Notes: a model not told the origin generated them from the sequence alone. A stretch of DNA of 64,000 nucleotides from Bacillota bacterium (GCA_023412915.1 JAEZRE010000008.1:6027-70026); one strand, 5' to 3'. Numbered from the stretch's first letter, positions 25,584 to 34,583 are shown. Numbers and translations: made by a program.

Positions 25584-25689
25584 AAGGATGGAAAATTGAT
25601 AATTGAATTCTTGTGAACAACCTTGTTATGCATGTGAATATGTGATATAATTTTGGCTTGACTTGCAAGCAATTATCAATTATCCTTCC
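25584..25689 (+). repeat. Inverted repeat flanking a promoter in the rpmJ-rpsM gap
   Basis: AATTGATAATTG (25594-25605) pairs with CAATTATCAATT (25670-25681), and AAGGAT (25584-25589) with ATCCTT (25682-25687), with four extra bases in the left arm. The 106-bp element has the form of a small MITE or a large hairpin. No clear target-site duplication was seen. Confidence 0.5.
25623..25651 (+). promoter_or_regulatory. Internal promoter for the alpha-operon genes
   Basis: TTGTTA (25623-25628), a 17-bp spacer and a perfect TATAAT (25646-25651), inside the inverted repeat. It would drive rpsM-rpsK-rpsD-rpoA-rplQ with a leader of about 240 nt. Confidence 0.6.
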
Positions 25690-25705
25690 CAGGTTGGGAA
25701 TTGAT

Positions 25706-25753
25706 CACCCAGGAGCGGCTGCATGCCGGCTCTACCGCGCATGATCCAGGGTG
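25706..25753 (+). promoter_or_regulatory. Structured leader element before rpsM
   Basis: CACCC (25706-25710) pairs with GGGTG (25749-25753), enclosing GAGCGGC (25713-25719) paired with GCC and GCTC (25725-25732). It may be an autoregulatory r-protein site. The rest of the gap to 25898 is AT-rich with no gene seen. Confidence 0.4.
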
Positions 25754-25898
25754 TTGATTATAAATACCTGGCAGGCATACTTAAGGTATGTAGTTTTACA
25801 AAAACTATGCCCGAAGTATTTTGCCATGTAAATGATAATAGTAAATCAATTGTTAAGTTTTTTATTTGCAAGGAATTTATTTGGAGGTGTTTGACAAG

Positions 25899-26276
25899 AT
25901 GGCGCGTATTGCCGGAGTGGACCTGCCCAGAGAAAAACGGGTGGAAATTGGGTTGACTTATATCTTTGGCTTAGGCAGAAGCAAAGCCAATGAAATTCTG
26001 AAGAAAACTGCTGTAAACCCGGACACAAGGGTCAGAGATCTGACGGACGATGAAATCAGCAGACTCAGGGAAGTCATCGACAAGGAATACAAAGTCGAGG
26101 GCGACCTTAGAAGAGAAGTTTCTCTCAATATCAAGAGATTGATTGAAATAGGCTGTTACAGAGGCAGAAGGCACAGACAGGGTCTGCCTGTAAGAGGCCA
26201 GAGGACCAAGACTAATGCAAGAACCAGGAAGGGTCCCAAGAAAACTGTTGGCGTACAGAGAAAGAAAACGGTATAA
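25899..26276 (+). CDS. rpsM: 30S ribosomal protein S13
   Basis: S13 forms inter-subunit bridges and touches the P-site tRNA. The ATG at 25899 gives the conserved MARIAGVDLPREKR start; 125 residues, with the usual basic tail (GLPVRGQRTKTNARTRKGP). TTGGAGG lies 11 bases upstream, a rather wide spacing. Confidence 0.98.
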   Translation: MARIAGVDLPREKRVEIGLTYIFGLGRSKANEILKKTAVNPDTRVRDLTDDEISRLREVIDKEYKVEGDLRREVSLNIKRLIEIGCYRGRRHRQGLPVRGQRTKTNARTRKGPKKTVGVQRKKTV

Positions 26277-26294
26277 AAGGAGGTTGACTGACGG

Positions 26295-26699
26295 ATGGCA
26301 ACAAAAACTGCCGCAACTAAAAGAGTTACCAGGAAGAAAAGAGAACGTAAAAATATTGAACGAGGCGCTGCGCACATTCGTTCGACATTTAACAATACTA
26401 TCGTAACGATTACGGACACTGCAGGAAATGCGCTTTCATGGGCAAGTGCAGGCGGACTGGGCTTCAGAGGTTCCAGGAAGAGCACTCCTTTCGCCGCGCA
26501 GATGGCTGCAGAAACCGCTTCAAAGGCTGCCATGGAGCATGGCCTGAAGACAGTAGAGGTTTACGTTAAAGGACCCGGAGCCGGACGAGAAGCTGCTATC
26601 AGAGCTTTGCAGGCTGCCGGACTCGACGTTAGCCTCATTAAAGACGTAACGCCTATTCCGCATAACGGATGCAGGCCACCCAAGAGAAGAAGAGTGTAA
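26295..26699 (+). CDS. rpsK: 30S ribosomal protein S11
   Basis: S11 lies on the 30S platform by the mRNA exit. The 134-residue protein has the conserved core HIRSTFNNTIVTITD and the ending PIPHNGCRPPKRRRV. Confidence 0.99.
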   Translation: MATKTAATKRVTRKKRERKNIERGAAHIRSTFNNTIVTITDTAGNALSWASAGGLGFRGSRKSTPFAAQMAAETASKAAMEHGLKTVEVYVKGPGAGREAAIRALQAAGLDVSLIKDVTPIPHNGCRPPKRRRV

Positions 26700-26718
26700 T
26701 ATGGAGGTGTTAGAATAG

Positions 26719-27345
26719 ATGGCAAGATATACAGATGCATCTTGCAGACTTTGCCGCAGGGAGGGCGAGAAGCTTTTTCTGAAAGGTGAAAGGTGCTATA
26801 CCAACAAATGCTCAGTTTCCAAGAGAGCATACGCTCCGGGACAGCATGGACAGCAGAAGAAGAAAATGTCTGAGTATGGCATACAGCTGCGTGAAAAACA
26901 AAAAGCAAGAAGATTTTATGGTATTCTTGAAAGCCAGTTCAGAAGCTACTTCGGAATGGCAGTTAAAAGAAAAGGCATTACCGGTGAAAACCTCCTGCAG
27001 ATCCTTGAAAGCAGGATTGACAATGTAGTTTACAGGCTTGGCCTTGCAACATCAAGACCGGAAGCAAGACAGCTGGTCAGACATGCACATTTTACAGTGA
27101 ATGGAAAGAAGGTAAACATACCTTCGATACTCTTGGAACCTGGTGATGTAGTTGCAGTTACAGATAAATTCAAGGGTTCTGAAAAGACCAAATCCATTGT
27201 AGATATAGCTGGCGGCAAGGTGGTTCCGAAATGGCTTGAATTCGACGCTGAAAACCTTAAAGGCAAGGTGCTTTCATTACCGGCAAGAGAAGATATCGAT
27301 CTGCCGATCAAGGAACACCTCATCGTCGAGTTGTACTCCAAGTAA
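26719..27345 (+). CDS. rpsD: 30S ribosomal protein S4, zinc-binding type
   Basis: S4 starts 30S assembly and often represses its own mRNA. The 208-residue protein has four N-terminal cysteines (CRLC, then two in ERCYTNKC), the zinc form, and the S4 RNA-binding domain around SRPEARQLVRHAHFTVNGKK. It is inside the alpha operon here, as in many Clostridia. Confidence 0.98.
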   Translation: MARYTDASCRLCRREGEKLFLKGERCYTNKCSVSKRAYAPGQHGQQKKKMSEYGIQLREKQKARRFYGILESQFRSYFGMAVKRKGITGENLLQILESRIDNVVYRLGLATSRPEARQLVRHAHFTVNGKKVNIPSILLEPGDVVAVTDKFKGSEKTKSIVDIAGGKVVPKWLEFDAENLKGKVLSLPAREDIDLPIKEHLIVELYSK

Positions 27346-27403
27346 TAGGATAGTACGCTGTTTGATACCTTACACAGGAAATAACCAGTTCATAAGGCCG
27401 GCC

Positions 27404-27426
27404 GGGGCGGAAACCTTCCGCTCCCC
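27404..27426 (+). promoter_or_regulatory. Strong hairpin in the rpsD-rpoA gap
   Basis: GGGGCGGAA (27404-27412) pairs with TTCCG (27416-27420) and CCCC (27423-27426) with a two-base bulge. No T tract follows. The 214-bp gap has no gene; a weak TATAAG near 27500 could be a -10. The hairpin may tune rpoA expression relative to the ribosomal proteins. Confidence 0.5.
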
Positions 27427-27559
27427 GCCTGAACCAGCAACTGACGTTTCCAGCAGATAATGCAGCAGGGTATTAACGATAATGTACTGAATATGATATA
27501 AGGATTGCGAATCAGTTGCCCTCATATAAACAAAATTGCGAGTTAAGGGAGGGTTTTTG

Positions 27560-28507
27560 TTGATTGAAATAGAAAAACCGAAAATCGAATGTGTACAGTC
27601 TACTGAAGACAATACTTTTGGGAAGTTTGTCGTAGAACCTTTGGAAAGAGGCTACGGCATAACGCTGGGAAACTCATTGAGAAGAATATTGCTGTCGTCC
27701 CTGCCGGGCGTTGCAGTCACGTCGATCAAGATCGATGGCGTTCTGCACGAATTTTCAACGGTACCGGGCGTGGTCGAGGATGTTACGGAGATTATCCTTA
27801 ATGTCAAGAATCTTTCAATGAAGCTTTACAGCGACGGCCCCAAGATTGTCTATATAGACGCTGATGGAGAAGGCCCGGTGACGGCCGGAGATATCAAAAC
27901 GGACTCCGACGTCGAGATACTGAACCCGGATCTCCACATATGCACATTGAACGGTGAGAGCAGATTCTATATGGAATTGGTGCTCAATAAGAACAGAGGA
28001 TACATACCGGCAGAAAAGAACAAGCAGGCAGGTCAGCCGATCGGTATAATACCTGTTGATTCAATATATACGCCTGTAAAGAAAGTGAACTATACGGTGG
28101 AAAATACCCGTGTAGGCCAGGTTACGGATTACGACAAGCTTACTCTCGAAGTGTGGACAGACGGCAGTATCAAGCCGGATGAAGCCATAAGCCTCGGAGC
28201 GAAGATCCTTAGCGAACACCTGAACCTGTTCATCGATCTTTCTGATCACGCGAAACATACGGAAATAATGGTTGAAAAGGAAGAGACCAAGAAAGAAAAA
28301 GTTCTCGAAATGACTATAGAAGAACTTGACCTGTCCGTCAGATCATACAACTGCCTGAAAAGAGCCGGTATCAATACTGTTGAGGATCTGACAAACAGGA
28401 CGGAAGAAGACATGATGAAAGTGAGAAATCTGGGAAGAAAGTCACTCGAAGAAGTGCTCCAGAAGCTTCACGCTTTAGGATTGTCACTCGCTCCGAGCGA
28501 GGAATGA
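27560..28507 (+). CDS. rpoA: RNA polymerase subunit alpha
   Basis: Alpha dimerises to nucleate RNA polymerase assembly and contacts promoter UP elements. The 315-residue protein has the N-terminal assembly domain (GYGITLGNSLRRILLSSLPG) and the C-terminal domain with VRSYNCLKRAGINTVEDL and RNLGRKSLEEV. The TTG at 27560 lies six bases after AAGGGAGGG. Confidence 0.99.
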   Translation: MIEIEKPKIECVQSTEDNTFGKFVVEPLERGYGITLGNSLRRILLSSLPGVAVTSIKIDGVLHEFSTVPGVVEDVTEIILNVKNLSMKLYSDGPKIVYIDADGEGPVTAGDIKTDSDVEILNPDLHICTLNGESRFYMELVLNKNRGYIPAEKNKQAGQPIGIIPVDSIYTPVKKVNYTVENTRVGQVTDYDKLTLEVWTDGSIKPDEAISLGAKILSEHLNLFIDLSDHAKHTEIMVEKEETKKEKVLEMTIEELDLSVRSYNCLKRAGINTVEDLTNRTEEDMMKVRNLGRKSLEEVLQKLHALGLSLAPSEE

Positions 28508-28532
28508 GAATTATTAGGGAGGTAAGAATATA

Positions 28533-29060
28533 ATGCCTACACAGAGGAAGTTAGGACGCGCTACCGATCAGAGGAAGGCAATGTTGAAAAACCTTGTCAC
28601 GACTTTGCTGAATAACGGCAAGGTAGAGACTACCGAAGCCAGGGCAAAGGAAGTGCAGGCAATTGCTGAGAAGCTGATCGCTATGGCTATAAAGGAAGAC
28701 GGCAATATCACATCCAAGCAGATCAAAATCAGCGCTCCCAAGCTTGACAGCAAGGGAAAGAAGATAACAAAGTCAGCTACTTCCAAGAACGGCAAGAAGT
28801 ATGAAGTGATCGACAGGGAAGTCAAGACCGAAATGGTTGCAGTCGACAAGCCGACCAGGCTCAATGCCAGGAGAAGGGCTATGAACTGGATCTACAGGGT
28901 CAAGGATGAAAAGGGCAACTACATCAATGTTGTCGACAAGCTCTTTGACGAGATCGGTCCGAAGTTCAAGGGAATAAGCGGCGGTTACACCAGGATCTAC
29001 AAGCTTGGCGCAAGGAGAGGCGACGCAGCCGAGGCTGTATTGCTCGAACTCACGAAGTAA
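28533..29060 (+). CDS. rplQ: 50S ribosomal protein L17 with central insertion
   Basis: L17 lies near the tunnel exit. The N-terminal core (RKLGRATDQRKAMLKNLVTTL) and the C-terminal core (GGYTRIYKLGARRGDAAEAVLLEL) are standard, but the protein has 175 residues against about 115-125 in most bacteria. The extra residues form a Lys-rich segment at roughly 58-110 between the two halves. It is in frame and shares the codon style of its neighbours. Confidence 0.97.
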   Translation: MPTQRKLGRATDQRKAMLKNLVTTLLNNGKVETTEARAKEVQAIAEKLIAMAIKEDGNITSKQIKISAPKLDSKGKKITKSATSKNGKKYEVIDREVKTEMVAVDKPTRLNARRRAMNWIYRVKDEKGNYINVVDKLFDEIGPKFKGISGGYTRIYKLGARRGDAAEAVLLELTK

Positions 29061-29088
29061 GACATATTGGATCACAGGGTTAAAAATG

Positions 29089-29140
29089 TAGGGATTTGCC
29101 GTTATTCCGGCGATCCCTAATTTTGTTTTATTTTATTTTA
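29089..29140 (+). terminator. Terminator after rplQ
   Basis: TAGGGAT with TTGCCG (29089-29101) pairs with CGGCG and ATCCCTA (29108-29119), followed by TTTTGTTTTATTTTATTTT. It closes the r-protein transcript before ecfA1. Confidence 0.85.
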
Positions 29141-29160
29141 AGTTCAAGGATGTGGATGGA

Positions 29161-30015
29161 TTGGCAGAGGGTAAAAATATCATCGAAATCAAAGACGTAA
29201 GTTACGTGTACAAGTCTCACCTCGAGGAGCATCCCGATGTGCAGGCGCTTAAGGACGTCAGCCTCTCAATAAAAGAGGGCGAGTTTCTGGCGGTACTGGG
29301 CAGGAACGGCTCGGGAAAGTCAACGCTTGCGAAGCTGATGAATGCGTTATTGCTGCCTGCCAAAGGTACTGTCATAGTCAACGGCTTCGATACGATGAAG
29401 GAGGAGCTCCTCTGGGATATCCGCAGTTCGACGGGTATGGTGTTCCAGAACCCCGATAATCAGATCGTAGGAACGGTTGTCGAGGAGGATGTGGCGTTCG
29501 GCCCTGAAAATCTGGGCGTTCCGCCGCTGGAGATCAGACAGCGTGTCGATGAGGCGCTTGAGACCATAGGACTTACCGAGTTCAAAAAGCATGCCCCGCA
29601 TCTTTTATCGGGCGGGCAGAAGCAGCGTGTCGCTATCGCCGGCATACTTGCCATGAAACCTAAGTGCATCGTGCTCGATGAAGCTACCGCTATGCTCGAC
29701 CCCATCGGAAGGCGAGAGGTAATGCGGATTCTGCGCAAGCTCAACAAGGAAGAAAACATAACGATCGTCCATATCACACATCATATGGACGAGGCCGGCA
29801 GGGCGGACAGGATAATGGTCGTTGATTCAGGCGTGTGCGTTATGATCGGCACTCCGAAGGAAGTATTCCGCGACGTTGAAAAAATCAAGAGCCTGGGACT
29901 CGACGTCCCTCAGGTTACCGAGCTCATGTACGAATTGAATAAATTGGGCTTTGATCTGCCGCAAAATATACTGACGGTCGATGAAGCAATTGAATTGCTG
30001 CAGCAAAGGCTATGA
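29161..30015 (+). CDS. ecfA1: Energy-coupling factor transporter ATPase EcfA1
   Basis: One of the two ATPases of the shared ECF vitamin-uptake module. The protein of about 284 residues has the Walker A GRNGSGKST, Q-loop QNPDNQIVG typical of EcfA1, signature LSGGQKQR, Walker B CIVLDEATAMLD and the switch His in HITHHMDEA. A TTG at 29161 (ten bases from AAGGA) or a GTG at 29152 may start it. Its partner genes ecfA2 and ecfT lie 4.6 kb away, past a block of unrelated genes, instead of directly downstream. Confidence 0.95.
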   Translation: MAEGKNIIEIKDVSYVYKSHLEEHPDVQALKDVSLSIKEGEFLAVLGRNGSGKSTLAKLMNALLLPAKGTVIVNGFDTMKEELLWDIRSSTGMVFQNPDNQIVGTVVEEDVAFGPENLGVPPLEIRQRVDEALETIGLTEFKKHAPHLLSGGQKQRVAIAGILAMKPKCIVLDEATAMLDPIGRREVMRILRKLNKEENITIVHITHHMDEAGRADRIMVVDSGVCVMIGTPKEVFRDVEKIKSLGLDVPQVTELMYELNKLGFDLPQNILTVDEAIELLQQRL

Positions 30016-30031
30016 ATCGATTGGCACCCAA

Positions 30032-31114
30032 TCAACCTGGCCTTTTTGCCTGAGCATTAATGAGCTCCTTATCTTCGAAGTAATTTATTTTCATTGCGCT
30101 TTTTACCTCCGACAGTGTATTCGCTGCGGCCTCTCTTGCCTTGTGGCTCCCGGCTTGAAGGATATTGTAAACCCACGGAATATCTTTCGCAAACTCTCTT
30201 CTTTTCGTACGGATAGGTTCGAGCTCTTCTTGTAAAACCATATTTAGAAACTTCTTTACCTTTACGTCGCCAAGTCCGCCTCTTGTATAATGCTCCTTCA
30301 ATTCATCCAAATTATTGTATTCCGACAGATAGCGTGCAAAATGCTCATCTCCGCAAAATACGTCCAGATAAGTGAAGACAGGATTTCCTTCTATTTTGCC
30401 CGGGTCTTCGACACGTAAATGGTTTGGATCCGTGTACATGCTCATGACTTTTTTTCTCATTTCATCTGCGGTATCCGATAAATAGATGCAGTTGTTAAGA
30501 GACTTGCTCATTTTTGCCTTTCCATCGGTTCCGGGCAGTCTCAGGCTGGCTTTATTATCCGGCAGCAAAGCTTCGGGTTCGACAAGGACTTCACTGTATA
30601 TTGAATTGAATTTCCTCACAATCTCCTTCGTTTGTTCTATCATCGGGAGTTGGTCTTCACCGACCGGAACCGTTGTTGCCTTGAAGGCGGTTATGTCCGC
30701 AGCCTGGCTGACAGGATATATAAAGAACCCTACAGGAATGCTCTCTTCAAAATTTCTCATTTTTATTTCAGCCTTGACGGTAGGATTTCTCTGCAAGCGT
30801 GATACGGTCACCAAGTTCATATAGTAATAGGTCAATTCGCAAAGCTCCGGGATCTGGGATTGAACAAAAAGAGTAGACTTGGCAGGGTCAATGCCGCATG
30901 CAAGATAGTCCAAAGCCACTTCGACTATATTCTGACGGATTTTTTCCGGATTGTCCGCATTATCGGTGAGCGCCTGGGCATCGGCAACCATGATGAATAT
31001 ATCATCGAACGTACCCGAATTTTGAAGTTCGATCCTCCGCCTGAGTGACCCTGTATAATGACCGATATGGAGCCTCCCGGTAGGTCTGTCTCCGGTCAGA
31101 ATTATTTTTCTCAT
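30032..31114 (-). CDS. trpS: Tryptophanyl-tRNA synthetase
   Basis: Charges tRNA-Trp in the cytoplasm. The 360-residue class I enzyme has the HIGH motif (RLHIGHYTGS) near residue 16 and KMSKS near 195. It ends 16 bp from ecfA1, tail to tail. The ATG at 31114 has TTGGAGG seven bases upstream; a TTG 18 bases earlier precedes that site and is disfavoured. Expression is governed by the T-box leader upstream. Confidence 0.97.
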   Translation of the reverse strand: MRKIILTGDRPTGRLHIGHYTGSLRRRIELQNSGTFDDIFIMVADAQALTDNADNPEKIRQNIVEVALDYLACGIDPAKSTLFVQSQIPELCELTYYYMNLVTVSRLQRNPTVKAEIKMRNFEESIPVGFFIYPVSQAADITAFKATTVPVGEDQLPMIEQTKEIVRKFNSIYSEVLVEPEALLPDNKASLRLPGTDGKAKMSKSLNNCIYLSDTADEMRKKVMSMYTDPNHLRVEDPGKIEGNPVFTYLDVFCGDEHFARYLSEYNNLDELKEHYTRGGLGDVKVKKFLNMVLQEELEPIRTKRREFAKDIPWVYNILQAGSHKAREAAANTLSEVKSAMKINYFEDKELINAQAKRPG

Positions 31115-31149
31115 TTCAAGCCTCCAACTCAATTACTCGATATTAATAT

Positions 31150-31406
31150 AATAAAAAAATTCTTATCCTACACAGGATAAGAATTCTAACTCTTATTTTG
31201 CCACCAATGAAACAATCGACATACGAACATATGTGTCCATCATAACGGTCAGGATTTCCGTCGACTCCTACTCAACATAAGCTTTCGGGTCGCCCTCATA
31301 AGTCCATTCGGTATACGTGGAATTCCTGCATTCTCACCGACAGCAGTTCTCTGTGAATTCAAACCATATACTTACTCTTCTTACTCAATGGTTTATGATA
31401 TTCATT
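31150..31406 (-). promoter_or_regulatory. T-box riboswitch, tRNA-Trp type
   Basis: Read on the minus strand, stem I shows the AGAGAA and GGTGAGAA T-box motifs; the specifier codon is TGG (Trp) at 31306-31304 in the context GAATGGAC. GAGTAGG and CGACGG follow stem I as usual, and the antiterminator bulge is TGGC (31203-31200), whose C matches the G discriminator base of tRNA-Trp. Uncharged tRNA-Trp should prevent termination. Confidence 0.92.
31151..31185 (-). terminator. T-box terminator of trpS
   Basis: AATTCTTATCC (31185-31175 on the minus strand) pairs with GGATAAGAATT (31168-31158), then seven T residues. It is the alternative fold to the antiterminator. Confidence 0.9.
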
Positions 31407-31412
31407 TACTTT

Positions 31413-31441
31413 ATATTATTAATAGTTCGCTTGAGTGTCAA
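31413..31441 (-). promoter_or_regulatory. trpS promoter
   Basis: On the minus strand TTGACA (31441-31436), a 17-bp spacer and TAATAT (31418-31413). It overlaps the 3' end of the upstream membrane-protein gene. Confidence 0.75.
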
Positions 31442-31805
31442 TAAGTTTACTTGATCTTCTGATTGTTTCCGTGACCATTAATATTGATGAGATAATAAAA
31501 ATAACAGCAAACATACCCACCATTGTAAAATTATTTCTTTGTCCGTAATATCCTGCTGCATTCAAAACAGAGTAAATCAGCATTCCATTTGAAATAAGAA
31601 ATATAGTTTTCCCGTATATCTTGCCTCTGAGAATGCTAATACCACTGATCAGTAAAAGAATAGCCATTGAAAACTCGGAAATCAAATGTAGTGATATTTC
31701 TATAGGAGGCTCGGATATACCGCCTGTCAATAATATCATACTCCACATTCCTAAAATAGATATTCCTATAACGATGGAATAAACTGCCTCTATTTTTTTT
31801 ATCAC
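31419..31805 (-). CDS. Small four-helix membrane protein
   Basis: A 128-residue protein with four predicted membrane helices (about 8-27, 37-58, 66-88 and 95-112). AAAGGAGGG precedes the GTG start by six bases, so it is likely expressed. No family recognised and no conserved polar residues stand out in the helices. It sits in the block that splits the ecf genes. The 135-bp gap on its 5' side shows nothing clear. Confidence 0.75.
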   Translation of the reverse strand: MIKKIEAVYSIVIGISILGMWSMILLTGGISEPPIEISLHLISEFSMAILLLISGISILRGKIYGKTIFLISNGMLIYSVLNAAGYYGQRNNFTMVGMFAVIFIISSILMVTETIRRSSKLIDTQANY

Positions 31806-31940
31806 CTGAGACCCTCCTTTAAAAAATTACACTTTAAAATTAATAAGCCAGTGATACATGAATTTACGCGAGGAATGTGTAATTGTCTGTCGCGATATAA
31901 CAATTGCCTGCCCGACTGCTAAAGTAAGTTTGATTCTGTA

Positions 31941-32450
31941 TCACCATTTTTCCCTATGCACCCTTGCTGCACTATAACGGTCTACTGTGCTTGCGTTCAT
32001 GGCAGGATGGCCTATTACCACCATTCCGACGGGCAGTATGTTTTTCGGAAGCTCAAGGAGCTTTGAGAACAGTTTTACAAGCTTGCCGACAGGATGAACA
32101 GCGCACCATACCGCGCCTAATCCTGTACCGTGAGCCATGAGCAGCATGTTTTGGATAGCCGCGGAGCAGTCCTCGGCTATGAAACCCGGCATGCCCTCCA
32201 ATTCCTTGTCGCCGCAGACAACTATGGCGCAGCCTGCCTGTGGAAGCATTTTTGCGTACGGATGGCCTTCCGAGACACTTTGCAGCAGATCCTTGTCTTT
32301 TACGATTACAAAGTGCCACGGCTGATTGTTATGGGCGGAGGGCGCCTGACAACCCGCTTTGATCAAAAGCTCCAGCGTCATGTCGTCTACTGCTTCGCCT
32401 GTAAATTTACGAATGCTCCTTCTTGTAAATATAGCTTCCTGAATATCCAT
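31941..32450 (-). CDS. Nitroreductase family protein
   Basis: A 169-residue flavoenzyme of the nitroreductase (NfsA/FRP-like) fold, reducing nitro compounds, quinones or similar with NAD(P)H. The FMN-binding segments are visible: RRSIRKF near residue 10-16, APSAHNNQPWHF near 36-47, and GLGAVWC near 114. Its length suits the short clostridial type. The substrate is unknown. The following gap holds no terminator of note. Confidence 0.9.
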   Translation of the reverse strand: MDIQEAIFTRRSIRKFTGEAVDDMTLELLIKAGCQAPSAHNNQPWHFVIVKDKDLLQSVSEGHPYAKMLPQAGCAIVVCGDKELEGMPGFIAEDCSAAIQNMLLMAHGTGLGAVWCAVHPVGKLVKLFSKLLELPKNILPVGMVVIGHPAMNASTVDRYSAARVHREKW

Positions 32451-32527
32451 CGCAAAACATCCTTTCCGAAGTGATACATTCAGAGCCTAAGCGCATTCTC
32501 AGCGATTGGCTAAAATGTTGAGTACTT

Positions 32528-33130
32528 TCATTTCTTAACCGACTTATAAACTCTTATCCCGCCGCTCTTCACAACGTCCTCAGCGTTGCCGAACCTGCCG
32601 CGCATTATCTCCCTCAGGGTCTCGCCGCCTTTGTTGTGGTATGCGACAAGCCAGAGCGCTCCCATTGGGTTCAAATGGTCCAAGGCTTCGTCGATTAGCT
32701 GTGTGAGCAGCTTCTTTCCAGCAGCAAGCGGCGGATTCGTCACTATATCGTCGAACCTAACGCCTGCGAATGCCGAGTAAAGATCGCTTTTTACCGCTTT
32801 AACCTCAAGACGGTTTCTTGATGCATTCTTTATGGCATAATCGACAGCCCTCTCATTTATATCGGAAAGCGTTACCGACTGCTTCCCGAACGTTGCTTTT
32901 ATATATAGACCGACGGCTCCGTATCCGCAGCCGAGATCCAGCACTGATGCACCGGAGGGTGAATAGGCTTCGATCAATAGCTGCGAGGCGCGGTCTACAC
33001 GGTCTTCGAATGCAAAGACTCCGCTGACTGAAGACAGGGTCAGTTCCTCATTTTTGATTTTCTGTGTAAATTCCCGCTCCCTTATTGCCGAGGTTGGATG
33101 CTCCGAATAATAATGCTCGTTTTCGCTCAT
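32528..33130 (-). CDS. RsmC-like class I methyltransferase
   Basis: A 200-residue SAM-dependent methyltransferase. Motif I is VLDLGCGYGAVG (about 64-75) and motif IV is DDIVTNPPLAAGK (about 128-140), the NPP type found in N2-guanine and other base methylases. It matches the short RsmC-like proteins of Firmicutes that lack the N-terminal half of RsmC, so 16S rRNA G1207 is a possible target, by analogy only. Confidence 0.88.
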   Translation of the reverse strand: MSENEHYYSEHPTSAIREREFTQKIKNEELTLSSVSGVFAFEDRVDRASQLLIEAYSPSGASVLDLGCGYGAVGLYIKATFGKQSVTLSDINERAVDYAIKNASRNRLEVKAVKSDLYSAFAGVRFDDIVTNPPLAAGKKLLTQLIDEALDHLNPMGALWLVAYHNKGGETLREIMRGRFGNAEDVVKSGGIRVYKSVKK

Positions 33131-33226
33131 TATATGGTTCCCTTCTATTGAGTAAGTCGATAGATACTGTTTGTTATCTCCTCATCCGCTTATTTTACTC
33201 ATTACTGATTTCAGCGGTTTACTTAT

Positions 33227-33255
33227 ATTATACAATACTGGATAGCAAATCTAAA
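33227..33255 (-). promoter_or_regulatory. Candidate promoter of the methyltransferase gene
   Basis: On the minus strand TTTAGA (33255-33250), a 17-bp spacer and TATAAT (33232-33227). Confidence 0.5.
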
Positions 33256-33293
33256 ATACATATGAAGCTAAATAAAAGCTAAATAAAAAGCAC

Positions 33294-33322
33294 TTGTATT
33301 ATGAAAACTATAGTACTATTCT
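33294..33322 (+). promoter_or_regulatory. Candidate promoter of the anion permease gene
   Basis: TTGTAT (33294-33299), a 17-bp spacer and TATTCT (33317-33322), divergent from the methyltransferase promoter. Just before it, GCTAAATAAAA is repeated directly at 33268-33288. Confidence 0.45.
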
Positions 33323-33410
33323 ATATACGTTATGGACATTACTGTGCTGCCTGTGCCTTATACGGCAACAAGCGGCATGAATACACGCAGAGGATCTCAA
33401 GGGGACAGCA

Positions 33411-34556
33411 ATGACGACTAAAACGGTATCGCTCAAAGCCGTAAGGCTCGATACCATCACGCAAATTTTCAAAACGGATATAGTGTTTACAGCCTCGTTG
33501 GTGCTTGCGCTTGCAAGCTGCCTTTTCGTCCAGCCCAGGCTGGAGTATATAGATTTCAGGGTGTTGGCAAGTCTTTTCGACATAATGCTTGCAGTAAAAG
33601 CCTTCGAAGAGCTGCAGCTGCTGGAGAAATTATCGGTCGGGATATTGAACAGGTGCGAAGGCAGCCGCAAGGTGCAGCTGGTACTGATACTTGCAGCCTT
33701 CTTTTCATCCATGGTCTTTACAAATGACGTAGCCCTTCTGACATTGGTACCGCTGGCGCTGATAATCGGGAAAAGATCCGGACAGGATATGGCGCTGACG
33801 ATAATATTCCAGACACTGGCTGCCAACATAGGCAGCAGCCTGACTCCCATGGGCAACCCTCAGAATCTCTATATTTTCTCGTATTACGGACTCGATGCGG
33901 GGCAGTTCTTCTCGACTGTCGGAATTTTTACAGCCACAGGGCTGGTATTTTTGTTATTTATCAATAAGAGAAGTAAAAACACGCCCCTCGAAGTGGAGCT
34001 GGATGATATAAAGCTCGCCAATAAAGGCATTGCGATCGTTTGGAGCCTGGTTTTCGTTATTATAATTCTGTCGGTCTTCAGGATCGTCGACTACAGGATC
34101 GCTTTCGCCGTAGCCTCGTTCGCGGCTCTGCTGCTAAACCGCAAGCTGCTGCTGATGGTGGATTACAGACTGCTCCTGACGTTCATATGCTTCTTCATTT
34201 TTATAGGGAATCTGTCTCATTTGAATGTTGTAGGCAGCATGCTGAGGGAGCTCCTTGGCAGCCGTATTTCAGTATACTTCGGTTCGATCGTACTCAGCCA
34301 GGTGATCAGCAATGTACCGAGCGCCATACTGTTGTCCAACTTTACGGGACATTGGAAGGAGCTGCTGCTTGGCGTCAACATCGGAGGTATGGGCACGATA
34401 ATAGCATCGCTTGCAAGCGTCATTTCCTACAAGCTTTATATTGCGGACAATCCGGAAGGCGCCGGTAAATATTTGTCCCGCTTCAGCCTATACAACATTT
34501 TCGGACTCGTATTGTTCACTGCTCTGAATTTTCTTCTGCTTATATTAATCAAATAA
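33411..34556 (+). CDS. SLC13/ArsB-type anion permease
   Basis: A 381-residue membrane protein of the ion-transporter superfamily (CitMHS/ArsB/NhaD/SLC13). It has about ten predicted helices and the conserved re-entrant-loop motif SSLTPMGNPQNL near residue 142-153, with a second loop SNVPSAILLSNF near 303. Members move citrate and other anions, arsenite or Na+/H+. No ArsR or two-component genes lie nearby, so the substrate is open. The ribosome binding site (AAGGGGA) is moderate. Confidence 0.85.
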   Translation: MTTKTVSLKAVRLDTITQIFKTDIVFTASLVLALASCLFVQPRLEYIDFRVLASLFDIMLAVKAFEELQLLEKLSVGILNRCEGSRKVQLVLILAAFFSSMVFTNDVALLTLVPLALIIGKRSGQDMALTIIFQTLAANIGSSLTPMGNPQNLYIFSYYGLDAGQFFSTVGIFTATGLVFLLFINKRSKNTPLEVELDDIKLANKGIAIVWSLVFVIIILSVFRIVDYRIAFAVASFAALLLNRKLLLMVDYRLLLTFICFFIFIGNLSHLNVVGSMLRELLGSRISVYFGSIVLSQVISNVPSAILLSNFTGHWKELLLGVNIGGMGTIIASLASVISYKLYIADNPEGAGKYLSRFSLYNIFGLVLFTALNFLLLILIK

Positions 34557-34583
34557 ATGAAGGCGTGCATTTTTGCATATGGC

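Noticed and set aside
25584..25689. Insertion sequence
   Set aside because: Inverted repeats are present but there is no transposase and no clear target duplication; at most a MITE-like element.
25723..25956. Plus-strand open frame of 77 codons overlapping the start of rpsM
   Set aside because: Overlaps a conserved gene in another frame and has no ribosome binding site.
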